From positions 21,990,221 through 22,054,220 of the forward strand of contig NC_082610.1 in NCBI RefSeq assembly GCF_030936135.1: a stretch of DNA of 64,000 nucleotides, read 5' to 3'. The notes under the pieces are model-generated. The model saw nothing but the letters and a program-made list of their open reading frames with translations. It made no database searches and was not told the origin of the DNA. This document shows, piece by piece, positions 33,401 through 46,972 of the stretch. The position numbers were made by a program, and so were the translations under genes. This DNA is from Gavia stellata (taxonomy: Eukaryota > Chordata > Aves > Gaviiformes > Gaviidae). The stretch's first letter is position 1. Each line of letters opens with the position of its first letter.

Positions 33401-36046
33401 AAACAAGTTATAGCACATCAGATTTAGTTTGTTATTTATCCCTTGCAACAGGTTTAAGTGTGCATTGGGGTGTGCACTGGGATATTCTTCCTTAAGGAAA
33501 TCAAATTGTAACTGTGAGAAAACCCCCTTGTCTGAACCCCAAATCGGCAGAACTTGACTTTACTTACTGATGCAGTAGCACAGAAAAAAAAATTCTTTGT
33601 CCATAATTGAAAAAAGGCTAAAACCAGGGGAATCAAACACCACCAGATGAATATTGCTATGAAGAGGGCCACTGTGCCAGTGCGAAGAGGGTGTAAGACC
33701 TCCACCTCAAGAGCTGTCCTTGAAAGCTGATGGAACTGCAGAAAAAACAGTGAATCTCTGCTCAAAGACTATTTTTTCCCTCCATTTTTAATTTCACTTA
33801 AGTAGAATGTAGTAGCCAGAAGAGATGGCTGGTGTATGAGGTTTAACCACCCCTGTCCTTCAAGAGCTACAGTCTGGTTCTCTGTCCTTGTTCACAGAAG
33901 ATTGGAGACAAATTAGCCACTATCTTTTCTTGAGATTAACAATACCCCAATAGATCATTTGAAATGCGCTTTCCTTCATACACTGTCAGCTCTTTAAGTA
34001 CATTCAGACCAATGCTCTGGGCCTTCTAGCTGGCCATCTCACAAACTCCAATTAAACTGGGCAAAAAGATGTGAAAAATCTCCTGGCAAACCTACAGCCG
34101 AGACATTCATCATGACAAGTAATTCTGGATGGCCAAATGCATCCATTTTGGAGGAACCCTGTTTGCAGAGAACAAATGCTTGTGCTCTCAAACGTGTGGG
34201 CTCCTTTCTGTACTCTCTGTGTGAGCATCCAAGATCTGAGACCCATTAAAAAATCCTAGTGATTTTTTTATCATCTGCTCAAAAAAAATCTCATCCATCT
34301 ATTTACCTAGGGCATAGGGGAGATGTTACCATTTGGCAGGCTGCTCAGAAATGTTTGCTGACCCTGCTAACTTCACAGCAATCAAAACCCAGGGATCTTT
34401 TCAGTATCAGGTGATAACCAAGAACTGTGGACCAAACCTGAAGCACCTGCAACCCGAGTTCCCCATGGCTCAACTACAGATCCCCATCTGGCATCTTTCC
34501 AGTAGAGTGCTACTGAACCACACAAAAATAATTTTTACTTATTGGAATCATGTTGTTGGGCAGGAGAGACTGCTCAGGAGCTGAACACAAATGACTGCCA
34601 TCATGCTTAGGAGCAATTTAAAACACTGATTTTCTGCCATCTGCAGCATAGCTAGTTCTCCTCAGCAGGAGGATATTGTCCTCTACAGGCCTCCCAACAC
34701 TGAGGGCAAATTCTTAGGCAAATAACTACCTGTCAAACTCCAGAGGAAAGCCAAGTGTGGGGTAAGACATACCCTTGTCAGGTGGTGCTCTGCTGACAGG
34801 GCAAAATCCACCGAAATTCGCAGACTATCTGCATTCACCAACTGCAACTCACACATCAGCTTTCAGGAACAGCTCCAGGACACAGCAGCAATGGCACAGA
34901 TTGATTTTAAAAGACCAGAGGGGTTATCTCTGGATGTCACAGCCTTCCCCAGCCAGCCCCCCTTCTCCAAATATCCCAGGCACACCCTCTGCTTTAGCAA
35001 GAAGAGGCCCAGCAAAGCCTCTCCACACACAGAAGTGAAGAGAGCGAGCACCAGGGCCAGCACACGCACACATAGACGCACATTACCTGGGATGAGGACT
35101 GCATTCACATCAGGATTATAAAAATAAACACAGCACAATTAAAATGGGCATTTCTTTTCCTCCCTTTCCCCATCCCATCCATTCCCAGTCCCTAGCCACA
35201 TTTCTTACTAAGTTTTTGAACCCCATAAGAGTATTTTGACAACACAGGAAAAAATTATTAGGGTGGGAGAGTATTGGCCAGGTAAACCCACAGAAATATG
35301 AACTTTTCTGACTTTGATCACTGTTGCAGAGGGTGCTGTGACACACAGCGGGACAATATCGCTGTGCTGCTGCGGGAGGTACGTGCTAGCTTTTGCTGGC
35401 CCTCCTGGCTGTGCTCCCACTAGATGGCACGTTTCAGAGATGGGAATTCCAGCTCTGCGCTCCGGTACACCGGAGTGAGCGGCCTCACCAGCTGCAGAAA
35501 ATGCAGCAAAACTCCATTATGAGGAGAGGTGGAGTAAGCCACCAACCACATTCCTAGTTCCTCCAAAGACAAGCCAAGGCAAAAGCTTAACAGCCCTTCC
35601 AAAATTGAGGCAACTTTGGATCTCATGTCAGTAGGCACCTACCTAGTCCCCATCTCAAGTCCTGATGAGTTCTTGGTTTCCTAGCATAGTAATAATTTAT
35701 TCATAACTAATGATTATTAAAGTGATGTGTTTTATCAGATCACAGTTTTCTATTTTGCTGTGGCACAGTCTGTATTCCATATTCCAAGGCTGAGGACAGG
35801 TGCTCTCGGATCATATCCTTTTATAGCCCTTTTATAACAGAGACAGAAAATGCCTGTAGCCTCAATGCTGAATCCAGGGCAGAGAAGAGGCGCTTATCTC
35901 CAAAGTCTCACCCCTGCTTCTGTCCTAAGCGCACATTTTAGACACAGAGGCTACCTCAGCAGTGAGAAGGCCTACAGATAGGTGTTTGATAGCCAGGCAA
36001 GAGGATACACAGTACAGCAATCCCCCCCACCCCTTCAAGAACTCAC
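30471..36046 (-). other. Probable EXOC7 intron 6 sequence, no exon seen
   Basis: This is over 5 kb downstream of EXOC7 exon 6 on the minus strand. I looked for the next EXOC7 exon (beginning GRDD in vertebrates) and did not find one. The stretch includes a G-run/A-run at 32050-32080 and A-runs at about 33069. The short open frames are not conserved-looking. Confidence 0.5.
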
Positions 36047-39000
36047 CTGGTCTCTTGATTGGCTTTTTGGTGGGGGTGTCCTTCCTTTTGTTCTGAATGG
36101 CAGGGGAATATGGCACTCCAGTGGAGGAGCTGTTCTTACGGAAATGGTCTTTCAGCCCCTTGATGGAGCGGTCAAGCTGGACAGAGCGGATTTGGAAGTA
36201 AACAGGCATAAAATCTAGGGAGACAAGGTAGAAACAAGATTATAGGCAAACAGGGAACACTATACGATAAAACAAACCTTTCCTGAAACACTCTGTGCCC
36301 CTAAGGGGCCCTAGTAGCATTGATGTGGGACGCAAGGTGTTTTTCCCTCCCAGAGCCTCTCCTATTTTCTTCAAAAACTACTACTTCTTCTTCCTTCCCC
36401 CACAGTATTCATTCCAGCCCTCCCACCACACACAACAAGTCTGTGCACCAAGAGCACATCAGTTGTGGAACTGATGGGAGACATTTGTGCAAGACCTTGT
36501 CAATTCAAGTGCTCAGTTTCTAACATGAGAGACTTTACACACTTCTCAGGATTCAGGGCATTCAGGAACTAAATGAGGCGTTCATCATTTGAAAGCGGAA
36601 TACAAACTGACTAACAAAATATGCTATATATGCTTCAGTCGCCTTTGATCATGGAAAAGTTCTTAAGAAGCTTTTAAAAGATGTTTGTCATACTTGGTAA
36701 GCACAGTAATCCCCACTCAGAAGCAAATCATTGAGGTGGGGGGTGATTCTAGTAGCTATATGTATGTGAAAGTACAGGTTTCCTGTAACAAGTCCACAAA
36801 ATTGTTCACTCCCAAAGAAAAAGTTAATAAAGGAGTATAAAGCTGTAGGCAGATTTTGATGCTGCAGAACAGGAAAGAAGAGACATGTACTGACTGAAAA
36901 AAGTCGTCTGTGCTGCTTCCCCCCCCAGCCCTTGGTCACATTTACTACAAAATGTTCTGTTCATAAATAGTTCCCAAATGGGAATAAGTGACCAGTGTCC
37001 CACACATTTATAACACTTATAATGATGGAGCACTAGATAGTTGCAGCTCCATCAGAAGGCATTACAGATGCAAGTTAAATGGATTTCTGCTATAGGACAG
37101 GCTATGCATTAAGACAATTTATGCTTTATTTACACAGCTCGCTCTCTCATCATATTCACCAGATCATTCTGTTCAACTGACAAACCATCACTCACTACAA
37201 ATGCTGTAAAAAAAAAAAAAAAGGAGGATCTTAAGAAGGTGATTGAAAGGAGACTGAACTACTCACCTAAAAGGTGCCACTAAGGCAGTCACTAGTTTTG
37301 CTAGCGCTGCTAGCTACCAACGGCAGTGTGAGTCATGGTTTGTTAGCCACAGCAGCACCTGAGCAGAGGCTTCAAGGCTGAAGGTGTGTGATCTACAATC
37401 AAAGCTGTACAGTGCTACACACAACCCTCAACACCCTACTTTTGGTCTCAGCCACATGCGGTAAGTAGCTGGAGAGCACTCACCCGATACAGAACTACAA
37501 GGGAACAACACACAGCACTACCAACCTTGATTCCTGCTGTTTTCCACCAGCCAGCCAGAAATGCCGATGATATCGTGCAGGACACTCTCCGGGAGGTGCT
37601 CCAGAGACATCTCCTCCTGCGTCTCCATTTCATCATCCCCGCTGATCAGGTCCAGGATGAGGATGGGTGGGACCGGCTTGGTGTGTCGTGTCATCAAGCT
37701 GCGGAACTCTGACTCCAGGGACTCCTTGCCCCTCTCAAAGAGGGATTTCTGGCACAAAATAGCAGAAGGACAGAAGCAGCACAGGGCTTCTGTAATCAGT
37801 CACTCTCAAGTATTTCTGTATAAGAACGTACTTTCTGCAGCGTTTCTAACCACATGCTTCAAACTCCAACACCTGTAACTAAGAAACTTTTAAAGCAAAT
37901 TAAATAAAAAAAGGCTTGGGAGTTGCTCAGTTTTCAAGTGGGATTTAAACAGATCTCCCATTCCGTTCAAGCAGTTGAAGGACTGACAAGAGCTGCTCAG
38001 GAAGAGGTTCAATCAACTCCACCACACGTGCAAGATGCACTTTCAGAAGTCCTATGGCACAGTGCGTAGAGAAAGCAAAACGCCACAAGCAGAAACGCTG
38101 CTGAGTGCAGACTTAAACAGAAGCCAAAACAATTGTTTCTTTAGCTGTGCCCAAACACCTTCTTTACAAGGCAGCAAGCAAGAGGGCAAGCAGCAGGGCT
38201 ACATCTGTCCCTCTTACCCATGCCAGGTTCCAGACCCATGACCTACCACGCGGTTCAGCTCTGGGCTGTCTGGATTGTTGTCCTGGAAGTATTCCACTGC
38301 CTTCTGGATTTTGTCCATACAATTCAAGTACTCCTCCAGCCTCCCAGTGGGGCTGAAAATAAAACCAAAAATAAACAGAAGCAGCAAAGAAAGAAGGTAT
38401 CAAGAAAGCACCAGACCAAACTCAGGATACAAATAACAAGGAACATCTAAATTCCCTTTTCTTCAACTAGGAGGAGGTCATGGGATTCCCTTTTGCCTCC
38501 ACTCAATAGCACAGCAGAATACCCAATCCATGCAGCAAGTGCAGAAGTACTCATGATGGAGCAGCACACAACTCTCAGCCTTGCCATCCTTTCCCAGTCA
38601 GGCCCTGATGGGAAGGTAGAGGAAGCTGCACATCCCACCCCAGAGAAGGGCCATCACAGCACCTTCCCAGAGACTGAAAGCAGGCTCCAGAACAGTTCTG
38701 ATTCATCCTGGATGCAGCGACAACATCAACAGGGCAGGAAGAACCTTTGGGAAAAGGGTGGAGGAAAGAAGAGAAGCCACCAATGCTCATCAGATTCATA
38801 TGGCAGCATGTCTGCAAATCCTGGAAGAGACACCAGGGTCTGAGCAGACTTTGCCCTCTGGAGATTGCTGAAGGTCAAGTCAGGCAGCTTCATTGTGGAC
38901 TGACAGTGGGAAAAGAGTGTGGGAAGGGTACAAGGAACATTACGATGAGTGTGTGGAGTCAGGTCCCCTACCAAAAGTTCAATAGGATGAAGCACCCCAG

Positions 39001-41229
39001 TAAGATCTAGCTGCTCAACTCACCCTTCCTTTATGATCTTCTCTGTGTCCTTAGCCACATGGTAGTAACTGATGATGTGATCCAAGCAGGACAGGGTCTT
39101 CTCCACGTTCTCCTGCAAGCACTGCAGGTTCTCTGTCTGTTTATGGACAGGGATGATCGAGTTCTCCAGCTTCATCAAACGACTTTCAAAGGAGGAAAGA
39201 ATAGAAACCTACACGCCAAGAGAGAAACAGAGAGCTGAGGACATCCTTCCACCTGGACCCATACAGTTGGACAGCAGTTAGAGCAGGGCAATCAGGGACC
39301 TTCAAGTCCCAGCTTCACTTTTTGGGCTCTGCTACTAATTTGCCATGGCTCCTAAAGCAGGCTGTTTAATCCCTCTATGTCCTAATTTGTATTAATAATC
39401 ACAAAATAGATCACCTGCCATACAGAGACGGGCCAAGCTTGAATTAGATGTTTGTAAAGTGTGAAGCTAATGTTTCAAGACAGTACTAAGGAGGAGCAAA
39501 ATTTTGTTTGACAGCAGAAAACAAAACCACAGGAACTGCCTAGAGGTGCCCTAGGTAAAAAGAACAAAAGCATAAACCGGCTGCCACTTTGCTCCATACC
39601 ACTAAGACCCAAATATGAGATGCACAACACGACGACACAGGACCAGTATAGCGAGAACCTTCTTTTCCATCATAGACATTTAGTTTTTAAAAGGGACTGC
39701 GATATTGCTTCTGAAAGGTGGAAAACCTCTTAGTAAGCTCATAAATGGAGCCTTAATGTCATCTTTTCCAGGCAAAAATGTAATTCTTTCAAGACTCACT
39801 CCTACGTTATGTGTTCCACACTTCTCTGGCAGTGCCTCTATGACCTTCTTGAAGCACTAAGCCCAAAACGGGACATAGTATACTAGCTGAGGGCTTAGGA
39901 GCAATTAGAGCGTGGTAATTACTTTCTACCTCCTAAGCAGAACACTCCCAAAATAAAACTCCAAACGAGACCTGACTTTATGAAGCAACAACATGATGCT
40001 GTTGCACAAACTAGTCTGGGGTCTATTAATACCTATTCCCAAGAGAGAGGACAGACTCATGTGAGCCCTCATCTCCTCAGGAGAGAAGCTTAGGATTTAA
40101 ACATTCATCAGTTTCCCACTTCGCCCAGCCACTGAAGTGTCAAAACACAGATGCAGAGCAAGTGGTTCATTACTCTGCATTCCTCAGATAGGCACAATGA
40201 CAGCCTTGAAAACAGATTGTCCTAAGAAAAAGTAAACCGAGGCCCAACATTAGGGCTGAACTTCAAGGACCTCCTTACCATGTTCTTTGTAAGCTGGTCA
40301 CTCTTCTCAAGGCTTTCTTTGATAAAGGACAGGGGTTCTTCTTCCTGTCAGTAGGATGAAAAACTAGTCTTCAATTCTGAACATGGAGCATTTAAGTCAC
40401 TACATGCTACACGTACGTTTTTACAAGTCCTGGTAAACACTGCAGCAAACAATGTTTGATCTGATGCTGACACCATATTTTAATATGCCACCTCTTCGCA
40501 GAAATCACAACAACTGACCCGAGGTGAGAGACGCTTAACATAAGTGAGGGGTTTATGGATTACTCATTTCCCTCTAATATCCCAAGCCCATGAGCCTTAG
40601 CACACTGAAGTCACAGCACAATATAACGTTAACACCTTTACCACAGAGGCACACTGGCACAAGACCACATTTGCCTGCCACAGCACAACACAGGTGTTGC
40701 ACAGGCACCATCCAAATCCCCCACACAGCCATGAACTCAAGCAGCCAACGCAAAGCAACCACCAAGGGCTGTTTTCAAGTCACCAAAGCCCAGAGATGGG
40801 GTGGGGGGGGCGGACGGGACACAGCAACCTGCAAGGGCTGGCCCCACAGGCTGGACCTGAGGACCTGAAGGGAGAGCCCCCAGAAGCTACCAGGCCCTAA
40901 GAGCGGGGCCCCAGCCCCAAAGTGGGGGGCAGAAATACCTCCTGACCCTGAAAACAAAGGGCCCTCGGCCCTGAAGGGGACCTGGGGATGCTGACAGGCC
41001 CGGAGCGGGGTGACCAGGCCCTTAGGGGGCCGCGGGACGCTCCCAGGCCCGGAGGGGGCCTCCGTGCCAGCTCCCAGGCCCATCTCCTAGGCAACGGGCT
41101 GGGGCTGCAGGCCCGGGACCAGGCCCCGGCCCCGGCAGCGCCCGCAGCAGGGCCCTAGCCCAGCCCTACCTGCTTGAGCTTGCCCTCGATCTCCCTCCTG
41201 CGGGCCGACACCTCCTCGGCGGGGATCAT
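36047..41229 (-). CDS. EXOC7: EXOC7 (EXO70), exons 1-6, 3' part missing
   Basis: EXOC7 is the exocyst subunit that binds PI(4,5)P2 and tethers secretory vesicles to the plasma membrane. Six exons join in frame for 269 codons: 41170-41229 (MIPAEEVSARRREIEGKLKQ), 40279-40344, 39024-39208, 38247-38352, 37526-37748 and 36047-36214. All junctions have GT/AG sites, and the phases match (808 bp in total). The encoded part is the N-terminal coiled coil and linker, including SLMTRH, LILDLISGDD and TPTKKPIKRP. The C-terminal helical-rod and membrane-binding domains are absent from the window, and the MAP4K3 arm begins about 7.6 kb downstream. No stop or frameshift was found, so the duplication is recent, the fragment is constrained, or the assembly is chimeric here. 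Confidence 0.88.
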
Positions 41230-41345
41230 CCTGCCGCGGAGCGCCGGGGCCGCGCTCCACCGTTCAGTCCCACTGCAGACACCCTCTTCCGCCCTCCCGT
41301 CACTGCTGCGGCGCCATCTTGGGAGCGGCAAGACACATTGAGCAT
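41230..41345 (-). promoter_or_regulatory. EXOC7 5' UTR and CpG-rich core promoter
   Basis: GC-rich sequence directly upstream of the ATG contains CAAGATGGCG on the minus strand (about 41311-41320), a YY1-type initiator common in TATA-less housekeeping promoters. A second, inverted-type match GCCGCCATGTTGG lies at about 41503 and could serve divergent transcription. Confidence 0.45.
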
Positions 41346-44262
41346 GTGCAGCACGACGAAGGGCCCCCTGGAGAGTGGTCTCCATTTAAGTAGGGGCCGG
41401 AAAGGCACCAGCCCTGAACGCGCATGCGCTGTTGTCCCAGAGGGGAAGAGGCGCATGTGCACTGCCCCTCGTGACGGGCAGTTTGGGCGTAGTGGGCAGC
41501 TGCGCCGCCATGTTGGAAGTGGTGTGGCGGGTGCCAGGGTGGCACCCCATTTCTGTCAGGGCAGGACTGGCTCCCCAGGCCCGCCATCCCCACTACGGCC
41601 TGGCCGAGTCGAACTCCTCCAACCCCAGTATCACCGACGTCCCCACAGGACACGACGTCCTGACGGGGGTCCAAAGCCAGCCAGCCTTCCCCCCTGCCAA
41701 GCTGTTGGGGCGGCCAGGCCCAGGGCCACTCTGCCACACACCGTGAGGGAGAAACGAGGTGTGGAGGAAGATTACAGGGGTTTGAGCCCAGGGAAATTAA
41801 ATTGTAGAGATTTGAGTATGAATTACGGAAATGTAGACATTTGCAGGAGTGCAGGCCACTCCACTCCCATCCAGCATCCATTTTCCAGAAAGAAAGGCTA
41901 CCACCACAGGGAAGGTGCTGCCTTCTCCTGCGGCATAGGTGGGGATGGCCGGGTTTATCACACGCTGAGGCAGTTACGGGGCTCTGCAACCTCACAAACC
42001 ACATCCAGCCTGGCACAGGGAGCTGCTTTTATCAGTACGGATAGTCCCAGCCTGCCGTCTCATGGTGCACCGAGGCAAGGCCCCTGCTGCGTGAAGGGAC
42101 TGGTGTGTTCTCATCCATCTTCCCCTTGTCAAACCACCCCGGGCTCTGGAAAGGAGCTGAAACAGCCCGGCTGGTCTCTTTTGTTCAACAACTTCGGCAT
42201 GTTTCATAACCCACCTTATCATGCTGCAAACAGCTGTGACCGGGCTCTGGCTGCTGTGAGGGCCGATGCACAGCCAGGGCACTGTGTTTTCTGTGTGTGA
42301 CATTGCCCAGCCATGACTGCCTGCCCGTGTTTTATGGGGACACCTGCTAGAGGGGATCTTGTCCTGTGGGTACCAGAGAGAAGATCCCTGTCCAGGGTCA
42401 GCGCTCAGCATGTCTTGTGCTTTTCCCCGCTGGGCTGGTGTGATTGGGAAGGTTTCTTTTTCTCCGTGTACAGCAGAGCCATCTCTTTTTTTTATAACAA
42501 TCCATGCTTTTTCTGCTAACACTCATGCCCTCATTCAAAGAGCAACCAGGACCAAAATGAAATCTCCCCTCTCTGAGCCTGGGGAACAATTGTGTGTGCT
42601 CCCCTGAATAGTGCTGTATATCTCCTGAAAACCCAGCAAAAATGTTCCCTCACCCCTTCATGGGGTGACTGAGCCCTCAGAGCAAAGAGGGGGAGCTGGG
42701 ACAGAGGCACCCAACCCATGTCGCTGCTGCCAGCTAGGGTGCAAAGGGTGAATAAATATACAGAAAGTCAGTCTGCCAATAAATAGTGTAAAAACTACCA
42801 GAGTCTGTGCAAACGTGAGGTGCAACGCCACATCCAAGGGGAGGCAGCAGAAAAAACCTGGCTTGCTGGTCAAATGAAAAAAGTCAAAGCAGCAGAGGCT
42901 ATTTCTGGTAAAATGAAAAAGAAAGGGTAGAAACACTGCAGTTTGAACATGTTAAAATACAGTGCAAAAGGGCGCAAAGCACACCTGGGATCTTTGGGTT
43001 GTAAATACCCCCCCCGGCTCATTGCTGGCAGTTTCTCCAGAGTCCCTTTCCAGCCCCTTCTCCCACCATCCCAAGTGGCAGCACTGCCCCACAGCTGTGG
43101 GCACAGAGAGGTACCCACAGCCTGGCCCTGGCCAGCCTCGCACCCAGCCCCACATCCCTGAGCCAACCTGCCCTCCCCATGGGGCTCCCCGAACCTGCTG
43201 CCCCCAGACCCGCCACCCCTCACCCTGCCTGCGCCGGCCGGGCTGGCAGCTGAGCGTGCGCTGCTTTTCTTCCCTGCCTTGGCAGAGCCCAACCGCTCCT
43301 CGGCGTAATTGGCCTCGCGAGGGCTTGGCTATTCCTGCGGTTCCTGTGCGGCTCCTCTCACCGCCCTGTACCCAAGAGGGCTCTGAAGCCACTTGTGTTT
43401 CTCAGGGCATCTACAGGGCCAGGTGGGGACATGGCACAAGCAGAGGGATAGCCCCCGGCACTGACACCATGTCACCCTCAAGAGCTCCCCGCAGGGGCAG
43501 GGAAGGATGCTCCAGGGGTTGGGAGCAGCTCCCAGGACTTGGGACCCCGGGCACAGCCACCCTTATGTCGCACAGGCGGGGTGTAACCATTGTCATGCAT
43601 GTGGTGGTTTGTGCCTCAGTTTCTCCGCGGGGCATTGCTGTGCTGCCGTGGAGAGGGGTGATAGCACCCATGTAGCAAGGCTGGGTGTGCAACCAGGGCT
43701 GGGCAGGTGAGATGTCCCCTACCTCCAGGGAAGAGGATCAGGCAGAGCCAGGCTGTGCTGGAGGGAAACAAAGAGGCAAAAGGGTTTTTTCTTCTCCTAT
43801 TTTTTCTTTCTTTTTTTTTTTTTTTTTTTAATTTGAAAATAACTTTCCATGGAAAAGGTTAAATTGCACACATATCGCTGCAGTTCTTCAGCATCGAGGC
43901 CCCGAAACAGGAAAATATAACAAAACCAACAAATAAAAAGGAGCATTGCCAATACAGATATAAACACCTACACTGACCCCCAAAGCCCCCCAGAGACATG
44001 GCCTTCACTCCCCAGCCCCGGGACACCGTCCCCAGCTGTGCGGTGGCATCCCAGGGCACTTCAGGTGCTGGCGCCTGGGCAAAGCAGTGGCCCAGTCCCA
44101 GCTCTGCTGCTTGCGTGAGCCGAAGATGTTGGTTCTTAGCCTGTCCTACGCTTTACTGGCGGGATGCGGGACCTGCACTCCCACCTCCACGGCTCCAACC
44201 CTCTCCCCAAATTTGGGTGCAAATTACTCCAAGGGTAATTTATATAGTTTTTTAAAGGCTTG
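41346..44262. other. EXOC7-FOXJ1 intergenic region
   Basis: GC-rich intergenic DNA separates the EXOC7 promoter from the FOXJ1 3' end. It contains a C-rich segment at 43010-43260 and a T-run at about 43808-43829. The longest frame (41338-42300, plus strand) has no recognisable domain, and I do not call it a gene. Confidence 0.5.
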
Positions 44263-44268
44263 TTTATT
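44263..44268 (-). terminator. Candidate FOXJ1 polyadenylation signal
   Basis: TTTATT on the plus strand gives AATAAA on the minus strand. It would end a 3' UTR of about 1.4 kb after the FOXJ1 stop at 45691. Confidence 0.4.
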
Positions 44269-45690
44269 GATTCTTACACTACAACTATACTCTCAATAAA
44301 TTATATTGCTCACATTGAAGGTCCTAAGTGCTTTTGTAACCAAAAAAGAAATTCTTTACAAACTTCCATTTTTCAGTAAGTCTAAGACATACAACTAAAA
44401 CTACAGCTTCTACTTACTCCCACCTAATATCTACTCTAACTCTAACAACCTACAGCGAAGGAGAGGCAAAGGAGAGGCGAAGGATCCCGTTCTTGAGAGC
44501 TTCAAGTCAAGTTTCAGCAGAGTTTGGCTCCACTCCCGAAATGTTTCTGAGCTGCTTTGCAGAGACCTTGCCACACTCTCGCTGTGCTCCGAGCCAAAGG
44601 GCCAAAGCTTTGGTTTGTGTCAATCCCGGTGGCTCTCCCGGATGATGAGCTGCTCCCGGCTGGATGGAACTTCATCTCCGCTGCCATCCCCAGAGCCCGT
44701 GGCCCTCACAGTCTTTGGCCTGAGCTCCTGGATGGAGCCTGAATGTGGATTTCCTTCCTCCTTGGTCTCAGCTGGGAGCATTTGATGTGGAGTGACCCCA
44801 TTGCCACCAGCTGATGGCCATGCCACAGTGTTTTCCTTACAGCTCCCCCAAAAATGCATTCTTAATCGGGGTCCTGCGTTGCCCTGGCAGCCACTCGTAA
44901 CCTGATGGATGAGCAAAAGAAGTGGAGAGCAACAGTCTCAGACCAAAAAAACAGAGAGGGGCTATGTCAGCTGGTGAAAGACAGAGAGGGTTTATGGTGG
45001 TCTAGACCCTTCAGCAACTGCAGCGAGAATTTTGGCTATAAAAAATACGAAAGCTTGTTCTGGGAGCACCTCGGTCCCTACTGCTCCTCTCCTGCCAGGG
45101 CCAGTTCCTGGATCTTTAACGAAACCTGTTGCTGCTGCTCCAGGAATCCTCCCTCGCCTGGTCTTGGTTTACAGAACAATGAACACAAGCCTTTAAAAAC
45201 AGTGAAAATACAAAACAACTCTCAAACTGTATTTCCCCTATCCCCCCCACTATTAAGAAATTCTAGTGCTAAAAATATAGGTTTCTTTGAATAGATAATA
45301 TATAATAGATTATATAAAAACATCTAAAGAGGCAGACTTGCTGAATTTATAAACCTTTTCTTCTTCCCTAGGCACAAGTCAGGAGGGAGGTTGAACTCGG
45401 AGAATCCAGAAGGGACATTTCTTCCTTTAAAAGTAAAAAAATAAGTAGTGTTCTATTTCTTCTCTCATGGACTAGAGACTTCTGATGTGTCCTTTAAAGA
45501 TATATCAAGCAGTTCCTGTGGTGGTGTTTTTTTCTCCCCCAAGTGCTTCTGTGAATAATCTTATGATGAAGCTGGCAAAAATCACTGTGGATGTCTCTGT
45601 CTCTAGAAAATCTTGTCCCTTGTAAGTCCCAGCAGCATGGGGGGAGCATCCTACTGAAGTCTGTGTGGGCTTGGAATGGCGACTGGCCTC

Positions 45691-46491
<801 letters not shown>

Positions 46492-46972
46492 CTAGACCCA
46501 AAAGAGAAAAAAAACCCAAGGCTGAATGCTTGTCTGCTACTGCAGCACCTACCTTCTTTCTTTTTTTAATAAACACATTTAATTAAAAACGTGGTGATTA
46601 CCCAGCCGTGAGTTTGCAGGAGAAAGTCAACGGACTGGCACACAGCTCCTCCTCCCGCATTGCTCCCATAGGTCCCCCCAGCACAGGGGAGGCTGGGGGA
46701 CCCAGGTGGCCCTGGAGAGGGACCGGAGGGTTTCCTTCCCCGTGATGGGCTTTAAGAGCCGCTGAAGACCCACCTGCCTGGGGAGAAGGTGGGCAACGCC
46801 TGGGCAGGGGCTTTGCAGACATTTTGCCTGGGTGAGCACCGCCACCGGGATCATTGGCACACTGCGGATTTGGGCTGGGAATAACCCGAGCGGAGGGACG
46901 AGCCACCCAGGTCCCTCCTGCCCTGCCACATCCTAGAAAGCCTCACGTGCCAGAGGTGAGGTTTTTTATGCC
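46492..46972. other. FOXJ1 intron remnant up to the inversion breakpoint
   Basis: GC-rich sequence begins at the FOXJ1 acceptor with a short T-rich tract. It ends at about 46973, where MAP4K3-derived DNA starts abruptly. No exon is seen. Confidence 0.6.

Noticed and set aside
41338-42300. 320-codon plus-strand open frame beside the EXOC7 promoter
   Set aside because: It is GC-rich, has no recognisable domain and mixed composition, and overlaps long frames on the other strand; probably chance.
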